Notes: generated from the letters alone by a model not told the origin. 64,000 nucleotides of DNA from Cryptomeria japonica (GCF_030272615.1 NC_081409.1:18788260-18852259); one strand, 5' to 3'; shown: positions 11,460-23,450, numbered from the stretch's first letter. Program-made: numbers and translations.

Positions 11460-12225
11460 TGGTGAAAATGAAAACAACAAATATTGAAAGACTAAAATAG
11501 ATTCAATCACAAAACCCTAGCCTAACAACAACAAAGATCCACCATAACATATGAAGATTACCTAAGACAATGCAAATCAACAAAATAAAAAAGATTATAC
11601 CATCACATGTCCAATAGGGTTTGGATCTCCATTCTTCCTATCTCCATTGATCTTGCTTGATATATTTGCTCTCAGATTTTATTTGTGCACAACAGTTCAA
11701 CAAAGAACGAAAGTTTGGTTGATAACTAGATCGCATATGAAAGTTCGAATGCTAGAATGATTTTTGGGGGTTTGATAATGAGAGAAGCATCTCCTTATAT
11801 AGAAGACACTATAAGAAAATGAAGGGATAAGATTGAGAGTTGTAAAAGATTAATGGTTGGCTAGGATTAGAAGGTAGGTAAAAGAAATAAGAAAATAATA
11901 AAAGGGTAGGTAGTGTAGGAATTAAGAGATGAATGACATATGTCATGGGTAGAAAAGGCTAATGAATTAATTAAATAAATAAAGATTTATTTAATTAATA
12001 GAGGAAGTGGGATCAATTAAATAAATAAGATATTTATTTAATTTAGGAAAATGACAATTTAAATAAATAAAAGTATTTATTTAAATGAGGAAAAAGACTA
12101 GAAAAGGATAAAATGAATTAATTAAATAAATAAAGATTTATTTCATTAATAGAAGAATTAGGCTTAAATAATTAAATAAATAAAAATATTTATTTAATTA
12201 GACATGAAAATTTTAGGTGTCTACA
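11460..12225 (-). repeat. 5' LTR of gypsy-A
   Basis: On the minus strand it starts TGTAGACACCTAAAATT at 12225 and ends near CACCA at 11460. A plant-type TATA box (TATATAAG on the minus strand) is at 11794-11801. The first 200 bases are built of AATTAAATAAATAAA-type A/T repeats. The start resembles those of gypsy-C and gypsy-D (TGTA..ACCTAAAA). No second copy lies in the window. Confidence 0.7.
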
Positions 12226-12303
12226 CATACATGCTCATCATTTATATTGGTATTAATTAGATTATGTAGTAACTTCAATGTATATCTTATTTTACTCTTG
12301 TAG

Positions 12304-12925
12304 GGCACAAGTAGCATGAGTGCGGGCCTATGTGATTCGGGATCTGGTAGTGCAGTTGGAGACAAGGGAAAGGTAACTGAATGCAAATATGATTGAGTGA
12401 ATAGTTTAAATAACTTATAATTATTATACACATCTAGACATAGATTGATAGTTTCACATACTTGTGTATATGTACAAAAAATTCTTGGCTTCACATCCTT
12501 GTTGACTACACCCACTATACCTGAAGAAGAAGAAGAAGAAGAAGAAGAAGAGATGTCTCGAGTACATGTGTGTTTATTTTATTTTGTGTTTAGTAGATAT
12601 AATTCATTATTATCAGTGACAATTATATGCTAACTTGTATCAATGTCATGTTTGTGAACATATGTAGGTTATGTATGAAAATATTGAAAACATACCTCCT
12701 CTACCAAAGACATACATCAAGAGTCCTCCAAAGCTGAAGAGAAAATGTGGAGATGAGGTAAACAAGAATAGTTCAATTATAGTTCATTTTTTATGTTAAC
12801 TTTTCGAATGTGGGTTATATAATATAACTAATCTTAATCGTGGTTTATTTTTTCTTGTACAGGATCCTTCAGAGCCGAGCAGTGCGGTGAAGAGGATCGA
12901 TTTTGATGATCCATCAGTAACTTAG
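12304..12925 (+). pseudogene. 3' exons of an unidentified spliced gene, truncated at 5' end
   Basis: Exon-like blocks with canonical borders: 12304-12372 (after TTGTAG, before GTAACT), a block ending 12561 (before GTACAT) that contains a GAA repeat coding for about ten Glu, 12668-12757 (after TGTAG, before GTAAAC) and 12863-12925 (after TACAG, ending TAG). Three of the blocks join in phase zero; the start of the second is uncertain. The predicted tail is acidic then basic (PPKLKRKCGDE) and ends KRIDFDDPSVT. I recognise no domain. The gypsy-A LTR ends 78 bp upstream, so that insertion probably cut the gene; the 5' part is not in view. It could be host or transposon derived. Confidence 0.4.
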
Positions 12926-13190
12926 GATGTTATAGATAGTTTTGGGATGCATACATGTATAGTTGGCATGTATATTTTGTATATGGACATACATTCACGT
13001 ATATAGACATACATTTTGTTTGAGTTGGCGTTTATGCCATATTTGTGTATGGACATACACTTGTAATAATTTGACATTTTCATATATACTAAAGTTGATA
13101 TTTGATCATATAAATTGTTGCTCATGTGTGCATGGTGTTATCATGGAAAAATTTAATCTTCAATCTAATAATTAACAATGGTTAATAATT
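12926..13190 (+). other. Possible 3' untranslated region
   Basis: This is AT-rich sequence after the TAG at 12925 with repeats of GACATACA (12986, 13007, 13052). It has no coding content. A 3' UTR role is inferred only from position. Confidence 0.3.
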
Positions 13191-13192
13191 TT

Positions 13193-13390
13193 TATCTAAT
13201 GAATAATACAACTCATTTCATTTCATCGTAAGTGTTGTTTGTATAATGAACAATACAATTCATTTAATGAACAATATAATACAATTCATTTAATGAACAA
13301 TACAATTCATTTAATGAATAATACAATATAATTAATTTAATGAACAATAAAATACAATTCATTTAATGAGCAATACAATTCATTATTACC
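13193..13390. repeat. Short tandem repeat, about 21-bp unit
   Basis: Variants of AATGAACAATACAATTCATT are repeated about eight or nine times, with some units shortened or extended. The unit is partly self-complementary (AATG...CATT). Confidence 0.75.
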
Positions 13391-14385
13391 TTATGCATGC
13401 TCCTATTGCTCCCCCCCCGCACTTGGTCGAATGCTCGGGGTCATACCCTATCAACGGCATCTCTTGAGCACCCTAACTGCTAAAAGCTGTCAAACTTTGA
13501 TAGGCCCTAACTCGGAATCCGCAACACCTGCGAAAAATATTCTTGAATCTAAGGGGACATAAGTGGGGTCCCTACAAAAGCCTATCTTGGTTTTTCAAGT
13601 TTCCCTACGGTTTTACTAGGGTAGCATTTTTTCAGTTGGCGAAAAATCGTCAGTCTCATTCAATCGAATGTTGTCGCATGGCCAATTTCTCATTCTGCTC
13701 ATCATGATCATGAACCATCAGTTCTAACATGTCCATTTAGGCATTATTACCCTATGCATTCTCCTATTCCCCCCCCCCCCACTCGATCGAACTCTCAGGG
13801 TCATACTCTACCGACATCGTCCCTTAAGCAGTTTAAGTGCTAAAAATTGTCAAACTTTGATAGACGCTAACTCAGAATTTGTGGCACCTATGAATGATTC
13901 ATTTGAACCTATGGGGCTAAGAGAGGGGTCCCTAAAAAATCCTATCTCAGTTTTTCACATTTCTCTATGGTTTTATTAGGGCAACATTTTTTTAGTTGGC
14001 AAAAAAATCGTCAGTCTCATTCAATCGAATGTTGTCGCATGACCAATTTATTGTTCTGCTCATCATGATCACAAACCATCGGTTCTGACATGTCCGGTTA
14101 AGCATTATTACCCTATGCATGCTCCTATTTTCCCTCCCCCCACTCGGTCAAACACTTAGGGTCATACCCTACCGACGTCGTCCCTTGAGCATCCTAAGTG
14201 CTAAAAATTGTCAAACTTTGACGTGCCCTAACTCGAAATCCGTGGCACCTGCGAACAATCTGTTTGAACCTACGAGGCCATGAGAGGGGTCCCTACAAAA
14301 TCCTATATTGGTTTTTCAAGTTTCCCTACAGTTTTATTAGGGAAACATTTTTTCAGTTGGCAAAAAATCGTCAGTCTCATTCAAT
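13383..14385. repeat. Tandem repeat, 360-bp unit, about 2.8 copies
   Basis: Copies begin near 13383, 13743 and 14103 with CATTATTACCYTATGCAT and share TCAAACTTTGAYRGGC, GGGGTCCCTA and CGTCAGTCTCATTCAAT at matching offsets. Each copy has a run of 8-10 C about 35 bp from its start. The third copy stops at 14385. Copies differ by scattered substitutions. The repeat is not seen elsewhere in the window, and no protein frame is conserved across copies. Confidence 0.85.
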
Positions 14386-14980
14386 GAAAAATATAGATAA
14401 ACAAGCATTACACTGTAGACATAATGATCATCAATATTTCCATGTATTGTATACATATACTTACCATTACACTTGCATGTGACATCCATGAATGAATATG
14501 CAAACATTATTTTTCGTCATTATCAATACAACTACACCAATGTACTCATGTATAGATACATTGCATTTCATCAATATAACTAAACTAGTTTGCTCATGGA
14601 CATCATATATCATCGTAACAAAGTTACATAAATTCACATCCATATACAAATACAACATCCCACTTCATCTGCATAAGACATCCTCATGTCCTAAGAGAAA
14701 AGCTTACATACAACAATGTCTGCATATAAATGAAGACCAAAATAAGCAACCTTTTTATACCCTTCTCACTACATTTCTCTGCATGGTTGAAGACGATGGT
14801 AGATATTGTCATTTCTAAATGGAAATACATTCACTTGACATAGCGTGTGAAATTTTATAAAATTTAATCACATTGACAAAGTGAGGGACTTAGTGTTTAT
14901 GCACAAAATTTAATCTCATTAATGCACAAAGGAATATGTACCATCACCAAGAGTAAACTAGTCAATGACGAATGATCTAG
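14386..14980. other. AT-rich sequence, nothing recognised
   Basis: There is no domain, repeat or element end here. Short frames on both strands lack any recognisable motif. Confidence 0.5.
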
Positions 14981-14984
14981 CATG

Positions 14985-15490
14985 AACTTGTATTTTTAAG
15001 AATTGTTAGTCTACACATAAAATGCATGCATGAACATAAAGGCTTTATGATAATCACTTCAACTGAAATGTATGATAATAAATGAAAAGGTGAGATTATA
15101 TACCATAAAAATACATCCCTTCGAATTATATCAAGAGAACCCACTATGTTGATGCAAAAATCATAATGCAAGTGTTGTATATCATCAAAAAGACGCATGA
15201 GCATAAAGGTTTTGCGATAATTATATCATCAAAAATTGTCAAATAGTGTTGTATAATAAGAAAAATTGTAAAGCTCATCAAATGCATGATAATAAGCCGT
15301 GTTGCAAAAATACGTCCCTTCGAATTATATCGAGTGTACCTGCTATGTGCATGCAAAAACCGTGTTGCAAAAAAAAAAGTTCATCAATAGACCTGCATTT
15401 TGAACACATCCTTAATATACACGTAACAAACTTGACCATTAAGGTTTCATGATCATTGTTTGAAATGAAATGCATGATAAAAAAAATAAG
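14985..15490. repeat. Diverged tandem repeat, about 200-bp unit
   Basis: Blocks near 15110-15165 and 15308-15360 share CATCCCTTCGAATTATATC (G for A in the second) followed by a CTATGT...ATGCAAAAA stretch. Flanking blocks with CATAAAGGYTTTRYGATAAT occur near 15036, 15205 and 15440. I count about 2.5 units, strongly diverged. Confidence 0.6.
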
Positions 15491-15494
15491 ACAC

Positions 15495-16597
15495 TGTGTG
15501 TGTGAAAAGTGGACTAAGAATCTGTATCTGGAATACACAACACTTCAATTAAGTCATTAGATGCATGGTTAGTTAGATATAAGCATGAATATGAAAAACC
15601 ATAACAAACCGACCCATTGCCTTCTAAAAGATGCGAGTATAAGATTGCTCTCAGATTTGTATAAGCAATCCAGTGACTAGACAACACCAAGACGAAGGAT
15701 TTTAATCTATATGAGCATGATACTAATGCTAGATGGGTGCAAGATTAAACTAACAAGATTTAAGCAATAAATGAGATAAATGATCTAAATATGTATGCAA
15801 TATTCTCAATGAACCTAGAGCAAAAATGGTATAATAACAATATATTCTCCAGGATTTTTGAATGAGAGATGAGAGCCTAAATTTATAGAAAATTCAGAAA
15901 GAAACCAACAGCTGAGATCAAATGATGATGAGCGGTCAAGATTTTCCAAGAGGAAGCACAATCCAGGTGAATTGATGTGATTGGATGCTTTTTTCAGTTT
16001 TAAAGGAAATTGAACTAAAATTAAGATAAAATCAAGAAAAAAACTGATTTATTCTCTATTTCATTCAATTTTAATATTTAATTGTTTTAATTGCTTTCTT
16101 TGAGATTATTTATCAATTTTTAATTTGTTTTTTTCAAGATTATTTCCAATTGATTTCGTTTCTCAAATTTTTAATTCTTTTTGTCATTTAATTCATTTTT
16201 TGATTTATTTCCTTTTGTGAAGATTTGTGCTCATAATTTCCAATTCCTCTTTCTTGATTTGTTTCCTTTTTTGAAGATTTATGACAATTTTTATTTGTTT
16301 TTCAAATTAATTCCTCTTTTTGATGATTTAATGGAAAATTTATTTATTTAATTAAATATGCAAAAGGTATTTAATTAAAATAAATAAGATAATTGTTTAA
16401 AATGATTTACTTGGAATGATTTAATTAATTAAATAAATATTTAATTAATATTGAGTGATTAATTTTGCCATGTGACATTGATGATTAAAGAATTAAATGT
16501 GTGCTCAAGATTTATTTAATTGCCTTTGGTTAGGACCTTGGTGATGTTGTCGATATTAGGGGCCCATGGTTTAGATGGCCATTTTTAGGGTATTACA
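15495..16597 (-). repeat. 3' LTR of gypsy-C
   Basis: The minus strand starts TGTAATACCCTAAAAATGG at 16597 and ends CACACA at 15495. It aligns along its whole length with 38167-39251, with scattered substitutions and small indels. A minus-strand TATAAAT lies at 15881-15887. Confidence 0.85.
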
Positions 16598-16611
16598 TTT
16601 TCCCCTCTTTG
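16598..16611 (-). other. Polypurine tract of gypsy-C
   Basis: The minus strand reads CAAAGAGGGGAAAA immediately before the LTR start, the expected site for plus-strand DNA priming. Confidence 0.85.
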
Positions 16612-16664
16612 AATTAATGTGCGAGTAGCGTGTTGATTCAAAGAATAGTTGATGTCTAGGAGAT

Positions 16665-17330
16665 ACTAGTTCTGAACTTGATTGATCATGAACTAGATGA
16701 AAAGTGAGGTGTTTAGCTTGTTTCAAAGTGACGAAGCTAAATGAAGTCTGATTAAAGTGATATCAATCCCGAACTTGATTGAACTTAGGAACGATAGAAA
16801 AAAAAAAGATACCGAACTTGAACTTGATTGATCAAGAAGCGGATCTTACTGATCTAGAACTTGATTGATCAAGAAGTGGATCTTACTGATCTAGAACTTG
16901 ACTGATCAAGAAGCAGATCTTACTGATCTAGAACTTGATTGAACTAGACACAATGAGTGATGATAAAAAAATCGATCTTGAACTTGATTGATCAAGATAC
17001 GATGAGCGAAGATAGATTGTCCAGCTTGATCCAAAGCAACGAATACTGAACACATGCTTAGATTGAGTGTGATCAAAGATACTCTTTAAACCCTTGATTG
17101 AGTTTAAACGAATAATTAGCTTGATGAAAAGCGATGAAACTGATTAACGTTAAGAGATTGATTCAGATAAAGACAATATCAGCTTGATTTGAAGCGATGA
17201 AACTGATATGCCCCTAGAGATTGATTTGATTCAGATGATCGAGAAATCTCAACTTGATATAAAGTGATGAAGTCAAGATGCCCCTAGCGATGAGGTCTTA
17301 TTTGATTGATTTTCTTTAGTTGACAAAGAT
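16665..17330. repeat. 37-bp tandem repeat upstream of the polypurine tract
   Basis: At 16821-16947 the unit beginning AACTTGATTGATCAAGAAG recurs at 16821, 16858, 16895 and partly 16932, exactly 37 bp apart, with internal palindrome TTGATTGATCAA. Looser copies of CTTGATTGA and AGCGATGAA continue to about 17330. Repeats in the same position occur before the gypsy-D polypurine tract. Confidence 0.8.
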
Positions 17331-20100
17331 GTTTTGCTTGACTTTCAATGAAGATTTGAAAATTTTCTTGACATTTGAAGATGTGAGCTCATAAGGTCAT
17401 GAGTATGCCCCCTCAGGAGTGAAATCGAAAGATAGCGAGGGTACATGATGATAGGCAATTTTGAGCGATGATAAGTTATTTTGAGCACAAATTGATTCAA
17501 AGGAATTTTTGAAAATTTTGCGTTGAAATTGAGTGCAAAGTTGATTTGTAGAAATTAAATTGAGATTTAGCATTGATTAACGAGAAATTGAGCACAAATA
17601 GAAGAGAGAATGAACAGTTGATGAAAGCGCTAAGTGGTTAACGTCGTGAAATTTCGATTAGAGAATTGACATCAGATTTCGATTTCGATCCTAAAAATGG
17701 ACTCAGGATAGCCGATTTACAAGCTCGTGATTTGATTTCATCGTACTTGTGTTGATTGATTATGAGATGTTGTTCTATATGCTATATTCTCTATGTTTGC
17801 ATATCTTTTTAATATGGATGTATGAATGCAAATGAAATAAGGATGTTTATTTTTGTTTCTTTTCATATGCAAATAGATGAATGTGTAATGAGGAGAATGA
17901 GTAATGCAAATTTTTTATTTTTCTATGCAATAAGATGAATGCAAATAAGTATAAAATGAAATGTATGGATCTATAGAAGATTCTCATGTATGCAGCTAAC
18001 ATCTCAAAACATAAGTACTCGATCAGAGAAATGATGAAGAAGAGACCGCTTAGCTAAGAAATGATGATGCTCCAACTCTCTTTTAGAAGATAGAGAAAGC
18101 ATTGTTACTATACTGAAATCGCTCTAAATTCACAAGATGTAGAATGAAATGCAAAATGATATGCAACCGAAACCTAGTCACTGGATTTTGAAAAGCTTAA
18201 TTTTCATCATTGAGTGTTTTACAGTTATAATAGGCAGATTAGAGTTCCTTTCTTTTCATGTGCAATATTAATTATCTTGTCCATAATGACCCTTTTTTTG
18301 TTCATATCCTTGGATAGATTTCGCAGGGACCTGAATTGCATCATAAAGAAATTCCCTCAAAATAGACAAAGAAATGATGGGAACCTCCCTGTAGCATTCA
18401 AATAAGTGGAGTCGAGGTATGTGTGGCAATTTCACCTTGATGTGAAGGCTCTTATCACAAACACCCAACTGGTTAGATGTTTTTAGATCATCAGAATCAT
18501 TCCTACAAGCATAAAACAAAGAAAATATTATGCCCCCAATCCTTGCTCCTCTTAGTCAAGATAGACTTCCTCGAGTTACTCAGAGGGATAATAATCAAAA
18601 TTTAATAAAAGACAACATACAAAGAAAATTTTCAGTCATGGCTCAAACTGTTTAGTGATTTGTTTTTAGTTTTGTTGTTTTGCTTGTTTACTCAGTGATA
18701 AAAACTCTTCAGTAGTCAGGAGATAGATGACTGACTTGGATTGGATGACCAGGTTTCACTGACGTAAAGTTGACTTGGTTGATACTTCTTAGGACATATA
18801 ATGTGCTCTTGTCGATTACCTAAGACTAGGACATTGATCAGTTTCAAGCCATGAGGGTTCCAATCAAGTAGGATGTCACTAAAATATGTATAGGCGAAAG
18901 AAAAGATACATGAAAGCAGGAATGCCAATGTTGCGTTGATAGATGGAGCGCTTGAGTACAAGAGGTGCCTATTTGCCAAGTTTTCACCTGCTTGGAAGAG
19001 ATTCATTTTTTTTTACCAAGGTGCCTGTTTTACCAGGTTTTCACCAAGGCATTTTCTCTCTTTTTTTCCTTTTTTTTTTCTTTTTTTCTTTTTTTCTTTT
19101 CTTTATTTTTTTTTGAATTTCTTCAGGACTTTTTCTAATTTTTAGGATTTCTTCAGGACATTTTATGACGTTTAGGATTTCTTCGGGACTTTTTATGATT
19201 TTTATGATTTTTTAATGTTTGCCCCTAGTGTCTAGCAAGGCAAAAGAGATTTTGAGTACATGAATGGATAAGCGAATGGTGGTGGGCACTTTTAAGGACT
19301 ATCTAACAACATTAATCCAAGCACAGGGTCTAGATATAGCAATGTAGACCAAGGATTTTAGCGATGTAAAGCAAGGGTTTTAGCGAGGTAAAGCAAGGGT
19401 TTTAGCGATGTAAAGCAAGGATATAGTGCAGCGAAGCAAGGATATAGCGTAACGAAGCCATATGGTCCAAAGCAGTGGCCATGTCAAGAGGTTTGTGGAA
19501 AGCATGTTTTTGCATTTTGTCCATAGTGTTGATCAAGATCAAGGGATAGATTTGGATAGGAGGCAGATATGATAAGCAAGATCAAAGGTAGTAATGAAGG
19601 ATGTAAGAAAGAAATGGATAGGAGCTAAAGGGTCTGGATCAAGTGTAATAAATAGGACACATGAAGCTTGCAAAGATCCTTAACCTTGTCAAGATCAAAG
19701 GTGGAAAAGGGATATGAATGTAAATAGAGCAGATGAGGGATAATGGAGGATGAAGGATAATAGATGGATGTACATGGATGGAACTTGCCCCCAATGTAAA
19801 GTGCAAAAGGATAATGGATTACACATGATACCTATTTTCTAGGTTTTCATCATGGTACTTGCCCAAGGCGCCACACGAAGTGGTTTTCACACAAGGACAA
19901 ATTTATTTCTCTTTACTTTTTTTTTTTTCTAATTTTTTTTTTCACTTTTTCATCATTTTTTTTTCTTTTGGAAGATAATGGAGGCATGATAGGGGATGGA
20001 ACAAGGAACCCAATGTCTCGCTACTTTGGATGGTACCCTTAGAATATGAGTTGCAATAGACCATGGCTATGAAGTTATGCTCAAAGATGTTGGCAGGATA
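17331..20100 (-). other. 3' noncoding region of gypsy-C
   Basis: There is no pol domain. Positions 18716-19006 translate on the minus strand to a peptide starting near GENLANRHLL, a motif shared with gypsy-D (34170) and gypsy-A. The same motif recurs in decayed form near 19030 and 19835. At 19350-19460 a short repeat TAGCGATGTAAAGCAAGG occurs about four times. T-runs fill 19060-19110 and 19910-19980. Nothing is recognised in 17331-18700. Confidence 0.5.
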
Positions 20101-21173
20101 ATGAAATTAAACTAGGGCAAGGATTGGATAAGAGGGATGGAAGGGTGAAAAAGAGGTGTTAGATAATGGATGGGATGTTGGAAGAATTGTGTATGGCTAG
20201 ATGGAAATGCTGGAAAGATCAACATTGGCACACATCTTGAGGGATGGTGGACATATGGAAGAGAAGTGAATCTCATATTTTGAGATTTGGATGGAGGAAA
20301 GGTTACAAATTTTGGGGCATAAGAACCCAAAATGGATGAAGGGGGTGATGGAGGAATAGACTCGGAAGGTATGGATGGAGGAACAACAATTTTGGATGCC
20401 AATTTTGATTTTTCTTTAGACTTTTGTGTTTCAAGAAGCCATTTAGGGATCCATGTGGTTTTTGATTTTTCATGCTTTAGTAGTTCCTTAGAGTGCATTG
20501 CTTGTACAATTTCCTTAGGAACCCATATAAATTTTGACTTTGCTTCTTTCTTTGTGGGCCTTAGTGGTGTTTTTTTTTTTCTTTTTTCTTTTTGGATCAT
20601 ATTTTTTTTTGTTTTGACATGTCGATTAGATGGGACATGTTGATCCTTGAATACATGTGGATTACTTGATTTATGACTTTTATGCTTGGCATCCAAATTG
20701 CTTGGAGAAGGAAAAGAATGTATGAATGGATAGGAATGATATGGAGGTATTTTAGATGGATAAAAGGTACTCGAAGATGTGTACCTTTGTTAATCCTGCA
20801 TAAGGGATGGAGGGATATAGGGACCTGGAATGGATGGAAGCGATGATGGGGAAAGTGTATATTTAGATTTAGCTGGAGAAATGTAGGATTTATGAGAGAT
20901 ACCAACATCTTGAGAAATGTCCTTGAGGCCATGACCTTTAACATTTTCTTTAACATGGAGGGGTTCTTGCTTGTGGAGATCCACCCCTTTGCCTTTATAA
21001 ATATTTTGACTTGTAGGATACACTTTGCTTTGGAAAGAAGGCGCGATTCCATTATGAGACGGAGGTGGAATGCAAGGAATGATAGGATCACGAGAGGGAT
21101 TTGTAGGCCTGATGGATCCTTGAGCTAAACATGGAGGATTATTACAAGGAGATGAAGACTTTGATCTTGACAT
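20101..21173 (-). pseudogene. Pro/Ser/Lys-rich frame following gag in gypsy-C
   Basis: One frame from 21173 to 20112 is broken by a single TAA near 20790. It is rich in Pro, Ser, Lys and His and carries two related motifs, KFIWVPKEIV and TTWIPKWLL, of the K-x-W-x-P-K kind often found in plant gag-pol linkers. There is no protease active site and no metal-binding motif. It follows the gag tail after a frameshift. I cannot assign a function; the low complexity suggests a disordered gag extension. Confidence 0.4.
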
Positions 21174-21408
21174 GGAAGAGGACCATTGGATAGAGTAGGA
21201 AGGATGTTTGACTCTTCATTTTGAATAGGATAGTTTGAAAAGGTGGAAGAGGCATCATGATATTACTTAGGAAGTGGATTAGGAATGGAATTTGGAAGGA
21301 TGGTTTGTTCTTGAGATGGAAGGGGATCATCTTGGAAGAAATGGAAAGGTATAAGGGGGTCATCATGGGATTCTAGGGAAATAGGATCTTTTCAATCATT
21401 AGATGGGA

Positions 21409-22229
21409 TTAAGGAGTTTTTGTGTCTTGATCTTGATTTATGGCACTACTTATTTTTTCATTTTCTAGATTTTCCTCTTGACATGGAGTCACTTCTAAGG
21501 AAGGGGTAGGATTGTGCATAGGCATAGGAGATTCTTGGAAGATCTCCATATTTTGGCATGATGGGGAAACATTTTGAGTGGGACTCTCTGAAGTGGGTAC
21601 GTTTGGAATTAAAGTGTATGATGGCATAGGATCTAGGATTTTTAAATCTTTAGAGGAACTTGTATCAATATTGGCATTAACTTGGATTTCCATAGGAGAT
21701 AGCCCTTGAAGGTCAACATTAGAAGTTTCATTGTTTGAAGGAGATGAAGACATCATGGAAGGGATGGAGGCTACATATGGAGCCTTGCTAGACATAGGTT
21801 CATGATTTTGATCACGCTTAGAAGTAGTTCCTTCTTTTTCTTTAGGTGAGTCATTAGGATCTTTAATTTCAATGACACCATCATCAAGGAGATCTTGAAT
21901 CTTATGTTTTAATTCCATACACATTGAAGTCTTATGTTTGTTATGCCTATGATATGCACAATAACTAGTCAAAACTGCACATCTCCATGTGGTCTTTTTA
22001 GGCAATATGATAAGATTGTTCTTAAGAAGCTCTTCCAAAGCTGACTCAATAGATTGCCCCAAAGGTGTAAACTGCCTATCTAGGGAATAGATGTCTTTTT
22101 GTCTTGGTGAAGGTATTTTGTGATCTTGTATGAGATTTGGTCTTTGATTGTCAATTATTTGTTGCTATTCACTTGTCAAATCACATAATCGTTTTAGCAT
22201 TCCTTGAAGTTTCTCACACTTGATATCAT
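21409..22229 (-). pseudogene. gag: Gag C-terminal part of gypsy-C
   Basis: The frame from 22062 to 21409 contains CAYHRHNKHKTSMC followed by LKHKIQDLLDDGVIEI, the knuckle-plus-helix arrangement also seen in the gypsy-A gag (near 7340). Upstream, GQSIESALEELLKN matches the gypsy-A segment GEPLELAFKKLVANK in position. The remainder is a Ser/Pro/Thr-rich tail. The capsid core is missing. The 5' side was cut at 22230 by the small copia-like element; the frame resumes at 24969. Confidence 0.7.
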
Positions 22230-22234
22230 ATATT

Positions 22235-22577
22235 TGTTAGAGTATTCGGGTATTTACTTGATTAATTAAACATTATTTGTTTAATTATTTAAGTTCCCTT
22301 TATCTCTTTTACACTTAAGCTAACTTTAGGTGCATATAATTAATTATTATGTGCAAACCTAGGTTTTCCCTTTTAGGGTTTCTTGACCTATTAAAGGTTG
22401 AGTTCTTTCTTTTCATTGTATGGAGAAGGATTATTATTGACAATACATTTTGGAGCATATTTTTCCTGTGTATTCTTTCCTTTTGTGATTTGCTTCATTG
22501 CTTCTCCTTGTAACAGGTTTTTCAGCTTGCAGAGATTATTTGGGCTCCTATGGTGTTATATTTTCTCAACTCCTATA
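22235..22577 (+). repeat. 5' LTR of the small copia-like element
   Basis: It begins TGTTAGAGTATTCG and ends CAACTCCTATA directly before the primer site. It is nearly identical to 24621-24963. Confidence 0.85.
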
Positions 22578-22589
22578 TGGTATCAGAGC
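22578..22589 (+). other. Primer binding site, initiator tRNA-Met
   Basis: TGGTATCAGAGC follows the LTR with no spacer. Confidence 0.85.
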
Positions 22590-22985
22590 TTCAGATCTAC
22601 AGCTACATGTTCTTGTTTTGAGAATTTTTGCTTTGGAAGCAGATCTGGGGTTTCAGGAATTTTTTATGTACCTAGGGTTTGAGATTTTTTTCTAAGCACT
22701 TTGGGCCTAAACGGACCTCACCATCGTGCTCAAAAGGCCTGAAAACCCCTATGGTCATATAAAATTTGACCTATTTTGGTTCCCGAGCCTCTGGGTGAAT
22801 TTTTTTTCTCAGATCTAGGCCGTACGACCCTGGCATGCAGATTGAGAAAAAAATTTGAATTTTTTTTTTTGCCTTTTTATGGCATGCAGGCCGAAATTTG
22901 CTTTAAAAAAAAAAAAAAATCTCTTAAAAAAGCAAAAAAAAAGAGGAGGTTTTGTTTCTTTTTAAGATTTTTTTTTTTTTTTTTT

Positions 22986-23450
22986 GGGTCCCCACGGTAC
23001 GCAGGGTACCGTGGGGCCCCTATGTTGTTGTAGGCCCTGCAGACTTTTGTACGGTGCTGTCACCGTCAGCTCAGGCTCCACGCCTCCTTCCTCCGGCCCC
23101 GGCCCTGGCCTCTGACTCATTGTCGACCACCGGCTCCCCAGCCCTGCTTTCTCTGGCAACCCCCGCCGCCTGCGGCCCCCAGCTCCCCAGCCGCCGCTCG
23201 GCCTCCCGCCACCGCTTGCAGCCCCCGGCCTCCGCCTCCCTACGACCCCCAGCTCCCCGGCCGCCGCTCGGCCCGACCTTCCCACCGCCAGCTTCCGCCA
23301 CCCAGCTCGACCTCCTCCGCTACCCAACCCACTTCACCGCTCGGCCACCTGGCTCCGCTCCGCCCAACCCTCAAGGAGGCTCTGCCCCGCCACCAGGCTG
23401 CCACCGGAGCACCGCTCCCTAGCCTCCTCCACCCAAACAAGCCACCAGAC
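22986..23450. other. GC-rich island inside the small copia-like element
   Basis: The stretch is strongly C/G-rich and keeps many CpG dinucleotides, unlike its surroundings, and lies after A- and T-runs. It opens with a hairpin: CCCCACGGTAC (22990-23000), loop GCAGG, GTACCGTGGGG (23006-23016). Open frames on both strands (Pro/Ala-rich on plus, Gly/Arg-rich on minus) follow from the composition and show no domain. It may be captured foreign sequence. Confidence 0.6.

Larger units (their letters stand above)
2909..12225 (-). mobile_element. Ty3/gypsy retrotransposon, non-autonomous (gypsy-A)
   Basis: The order on the minus strand is LTR (12225-11460), primer site, about 2.2 kb leader, gag, protease, a non-conserved stretch and the integrase C-terminus. 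Reverse transcriptase, RNase H and the integrase core are absent between 3906 and 4900. Gag and tail sequences match the plant Tat-type style also seen in gypsy-D. The 3' LTR is not in view; copia-1 abuts the 3' noncoding end. A solo LTR interrupts the element at 5269-6682. Confidence 0.75.

Noticed and set aside
12526-12552. GAA repeat as an expansion-prone microsatellite only
   Set aside because: It fits better as a poly-Glu stretch of an exon ending at a good splice donor, although this remains uncertain.
14264-15538. Several frames of 60-108 codons
   Set aside because: They overlap on both strands in AT-rich or tandem-repeat DNA and show no motif or conservation between repeat copies.
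22952-23422. Proline-rich protein gene in the GC-rich island
   Set aside because: Open frames exist in three frames and both strands because GC-rich DNA has few stops; there is no domain and it lies inside a noncoding LTR element.
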